Source: Clostridia bacterium
GTDB lineage: Bacteria > Bacillota > Peptococcia > Peptococcales > SKKY01
DNA: 9,311 nt
Assembly: GCA_007123515.1 (NCBI GenBank)
Contig: SKKY01000173.1
Coordinates: 1 to 9,311 of the forward strand
Direction of reading: 5' to 3'
Of the stretch, positions 7,725-9,311 are shown one piece after another. Under the pieces are notes generated by a model. It saw only the letters and a list, made by a program, of their open reading frames with translations, was not told the DNA's origin and did not search any database. The position numbers and the translations under genes were made by a program. Every line of letters begins with the position of its first letter. Position 1 is the stretch's first letter.

Positions 7725-8024
7725 AACAAAAGAAGAAGTTTTTCTTTTGCAGGTGCGATCACCATAGCAATGCCGGACATCTGAAGCTTCTTGAATTCAG
7801 AGGGTAAACCAGAAAATTAGGTTTCGAGCGACCAAGTGCTCAAAAATAAATTAATAGGTTTTCGGTATTTAAAGAAAAAGACAGATACAAGGCGTGACTA
7901 GCAGGTTGAGCACCGAAATAAAACGAAGGAGGTACTGAATGCAGTACAGCCAAACAATCGAAAAGAACCGGTAGAATGTGTAAGCTTTTTAAGTATTAAG
8001 AGCTTCACAGGATACCGGTTCTTT
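7725..8024 (+). ncRNA. Structured non-coding RNA, candidate raiA-motif (SAR) RNA
   Basis: An RNA of about 300 nt follows a near-consensus promoter and carries no sizeable ORF. Pairings visible by eye: 7727-7734 with 7742-7749 (8 bp); GGUG/CACC at 7752-7755 and 7760-7763; CUGAA/UUCAG at 7781-7785 and 7796-7800; AAACC/GGUUU at 7806-7810 and 7820-7824; a long-range 8-bp helix GUGCUCAA/UUGAGCAC at 7836-7843 and 7906-7913; nested within it GUAUUU/AGAUAC at 7865-7870 and 7883-7888; and GUACUG/CAGUAC at 7932-7937 and 7942-7947. A long hairpin (7962-8024) ends it. Competing pairings also exist, such as UUUCGGU/ACCGAAA. The multi-hairpin layout with conserved-looking single strands recalls the raiA-motif/SAR RNA of Firmicutes, which is often stand-alone; that assignment is from memory and tentative. 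It does not look like 6S, tmRNA, SRP or RNase P RNA. The 3' end is inferred. Confidence 0.78.
7962..8024. terminator. Long shared hairpin, likely terminator for convergent transcripts
   Basis: A perfect 12-bp stem, AAAGAACCGGTA (7962-7973) with TACCGGTTCTTT (8013-8024), encloses about 39 nt that hold a second stem: TGTG and AAGCT pairing with AGCTT and CACA around a bulged T. It lies between the plus-strand RNA and the minus-strand membrane gene, whose stop is only 4 nt away. Minus-strand readout gives TTCTTTTCGATTGTTT after the GC core, a reasonable U-rich tail. The plus-strand tail, TTCTTTAACGTT, is weaker. It may alternatively be a terminal structural domain of the RNA. Confidence 0.6.
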
Positions 8025-8028
8025 AACG

Positions 8029-8418
8029 TTAAAAGACATTAGGAAAATTAAGATGAATCAGCACGGCAGACAAAACAATAACGGCGCCCAATCTGTGATA
8101 GTATTTCCAATGTTGTTTGAGTGCTTTGTTTCTCCCCAATAAATAGGTAGACAGCATATAGATAAGAGCCAGAATAATAATCAGTCCTGTATGAAAACGG
8201 ATGGTGCCAAGCATCAGATAGCCATGATAGGTACCAAGAAAAATCATGGTCATCGCCAGAATGGGATGAATGGCCTTTAATCCCCTGTAAGTTTTATTAT
8301 AGATTTCCTTTCTTTTCGGTGCCAGGTATTTTTTGAAAATAGACTTATACACAACATATAGTAGCACCCCACCAAGCAGCCAAAGGTTCAGATTTCCCAA
8401 AAACACTCCATTACTCAT
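8029..8418 (-). CDS. Small four-helix, histidine-rich membrane protein, possible b-type cytochrome-like
   Basis: I do not recognise a named family with confidence. From the ATG at 8416-8418 the protein has 129 residues and four predicted membrane helices, at about 10-28, 51-71, 75-95 and 109-124. Six histidines lie in or at the ends of helices 2-4: His51, His65, His76, His103, His108 and His122. The HWKYYHRLG segment before helix 4 and the His51/His65 spacing within helix 2 recall haem-binding membrane bundles such as cytochrome b561 or ferric reductase-like domains; this is inference only. The chosen start has AGAGGT 8 nt upstream, and its ATG overlaps the stop of the preceding Na+/Pi-cotransporter gene by 8 nt, implying translational coupling. 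In-frame ATGs at 8439 and 8460 would extend it by 7 or 14 basic residues but have poorer ribosome sites. The stop adjoins the shared hairpin. Confidence 0.8.
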   Translation of the reverse strand: MSNGVFLGNLNLWLLGGVLLYVVYKSIFKKYLAPKRKEIYNKTYRGLKAIHPILAMTMIFLGTYHGYLMLGTIRFHTGLIIILALIYMLSTYLLGRNKALKQHWKYYHRLGAVIVLSAVLIHLNFPNVF

Positions 8419-9311
8419 CCGCTCGTACCTCTTTCTCATCTTCTTTTTTAGTCGCCTCAATAAAACATTCTACGTACATCTCAATAATTTCATTAGTATT
8501 TGCTTGCGCCTTTGCGAGATTATCAACGATATTTTTTACTACATAGTTAATGAGGTTGATATTTTCATAATAGCTAAAACGACGAATGTTAATCGTTTTA
8601 AGCTCTTTTTGAACCTTTAACACAGCCTGTTGATTTTTTTTGATCATATCTATCTCAGCATACACTTTTTCCTCATCAGTTTTTATATCCATTTCCATAA
8701 TCAAAATAGCACGCTCAAGACTATCGGTTACGACGTCACCAAGATAATTGATTCTCTGATAAAAAAATTCAGGAATAAACACATTATTACTTTTTTTATA
8801 GGTAATGGTCTGAATGATATTTTGAGCATAGTCCCCCACTCGTTCAAGGTTTTTTATGGTATCAAATATATAGTAGGTGTTCATATGACCAAGAGCCTCT
8901 GATTTATCCGGAACAGCGATTTCCATCGAATAATCCCTTATTTGTTCTCTTAGATCATCAATCGTATCCTCTGTTTTTTGAGCAGCCTCTAATAAAAGGG
9001 GTATCGTTTTTTTTGTTCCGTTAAAAATTTCAATCGCATTACTAATGCTGTACTTAGCAAGCTCTGTCATATGCAAGATCTCATGATTGACATTTTTATA
9101 GGCAAGTGCCGGTGTTTTTAAAAGGCTTCTGTCTAGCTGAATCTGATAAAAACTTTCTGCATCATCTGCATCTTTTAAAATTATCTCCACAATTTTTACT
9201 AAGTAATCCAATATCGGGATAAAAATTAGGGCAAAGCCTATCTTATAAAAAGCATTAAGCGTAGCAATTTTCATCTTTGCATCAAGAAGATCCCAGTTAC
9301 CAATAACATTA
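8411..9311 (-). CDS. Na+/Pi-cotransporter family protein, C-terminal part with PhoU-like domain
   Basis: The reading frame is open to the right edge, so only the last 299 residues are visible; the methionine at 9274 is internal. The first ~40 visible residues form an apolar segment (ATLNAFYKIGFALIFIPILDY), matching the final membrane helix of NptA/PF02690-type sodium-phosphate symporters. A long helical, charged cytoplasmic tail follows. It contains KNLERVGDYAQNI, the E-R-x-(G/A)-D signature of PhoU-like three-helix bundles, starting near visible residue 154. Together these indicate an Na+/Pi-cotransporter with a C-terminal PhoU domain, which imports phosphate or modulates that import at the membrane. 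The four-helix membrane gene overlaps its stop by 8 nt in the same direction. The N-terminal transport repeats lie outside the window, so transport residues cannot be checked. Confidence 0.88.
   Translation of the reverse strand, partial: NVIGNWDLLDAKMKIATLNAFYKIGFALIFIPILDYLVKIVEIILKDADDAESFYQIQLDRSLLKTPALAYKNVNHEILHMTELAKYSISNAIEIFNGTKKTIPLLLEAAQKTEDTIDDLREQIRDYSMEIAVPDKSEALGHMNTYYIFDTIKNLERVGDYAQNIIQTITYKKSNNVFIPEFFYQRINYLGDVVTDSLERAILIMEMDIKTDEEKVYAEIDMIKKNQQAVLKVQKELKTINIRRFSYYENINLINYVVKNIVDNLAKAQANTNEIIEMYVECFIEATKKEDEKEVRADE

Noticed and set aside
7725..8024. Identification of the intergenic RNA as 6S RNA, tmRNA, SRP RNA or RNase P RNA
   Set aside because: The RNA shows many short local hairpins rather than the single long bulged hairpin of 6S. 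There is no tRNA-like end of tmRNA, no SRP Alu/S-domain tetraloop stem, and no RNase P core motif that I can recognise.
8333..8902. Plus-strand frames opposite the membrane protein and the PhoU-type tail
   Set aside because: Phe/Ile-rich translations come from the complement of Lys/Glu-rich helices; no start signals are seen and the opposite strand is clearly coding.
9272..9274. ATG at 9274 as the start of a stand-alone PhoU protein
   Set aside because: The frame stays open to the window edge, the upstream residues continue the transporter-like sequence, and no ribosome binding site precedes this ATG.

Overview
The window reads as chromosomal DNA of a low-to-moderate GC Gram-positive anaerobe of the Clostridia. 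The grounds are strong AGGAGG-type ribosome binding sites, sigma-A-like promoters, an RqcH protein, a short clostridial-type 3-phosphoglycerate dehydrogenase and a Na+/Pi transporter with a PhoU tail. An Acetobacterium/Eubacterium-like host is a guess from gene content, not a demonstrated assignment. I see no insertion sequences, phage genes, CRISPR array, tRNA or rRNA.

Layout, left to right. (1) 1-695, minus: the N-terminal five-sixths of diaminopimelate epimerase (dapF), running off the left edge. (2) 696-831: a divergent promoter region. (3) 832-2562, plus: rqcH, the ribosome quality control NFACT protein. (4) 2593-2620: a strong hairpin terminator between convergent genes, best suited to the minus-strand operon. 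(5) 2636-7504, minus: a serine biosynthesis operon transcribed as serC, a short ACT-domain 3-PGDH, a long SerA with ASB and ACT domains, then a fumarylacetoacetate hydrolase (FAH) family enzyme. A good promoter lies about 60 bp upstream of serC. (6) 7690-8024, plus: an intergenic transcription unit with a near-consensus promoter and about 300 nt of densely structured, apparently non-coding RNA. It ends in a long hairpin shared with the convergent gene on its right. (7) 8029-9311, minus: a small four-helix, histidine-rich membrane protein whose start overlaps the stop of an upstream Na+/Pi-cotransporter/PhoU gene, which runs off the right edge.

How the parts work together. SerC and the 3-PGDHs supply the first two steps from 3-phosphoglycerate to phosphoserine. 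No serB phosphatase is present in the window. The two dehydrogenases belong to different architectural classes, and the short one lacks the canonical catalytic glutamate. The FAH enzyme could act on a 2-oxoacid related to the pathway, but its substrate cannot be read from sequence.

The most interesting element is the structured RNA at about 7725-8024. Its hairpins and an 8-bp long-range helix can be traced by eye. From memory it resembles the raiA-motif (SAR) RNA of Firmicutes, but that family assignment needs a covariance-model search.
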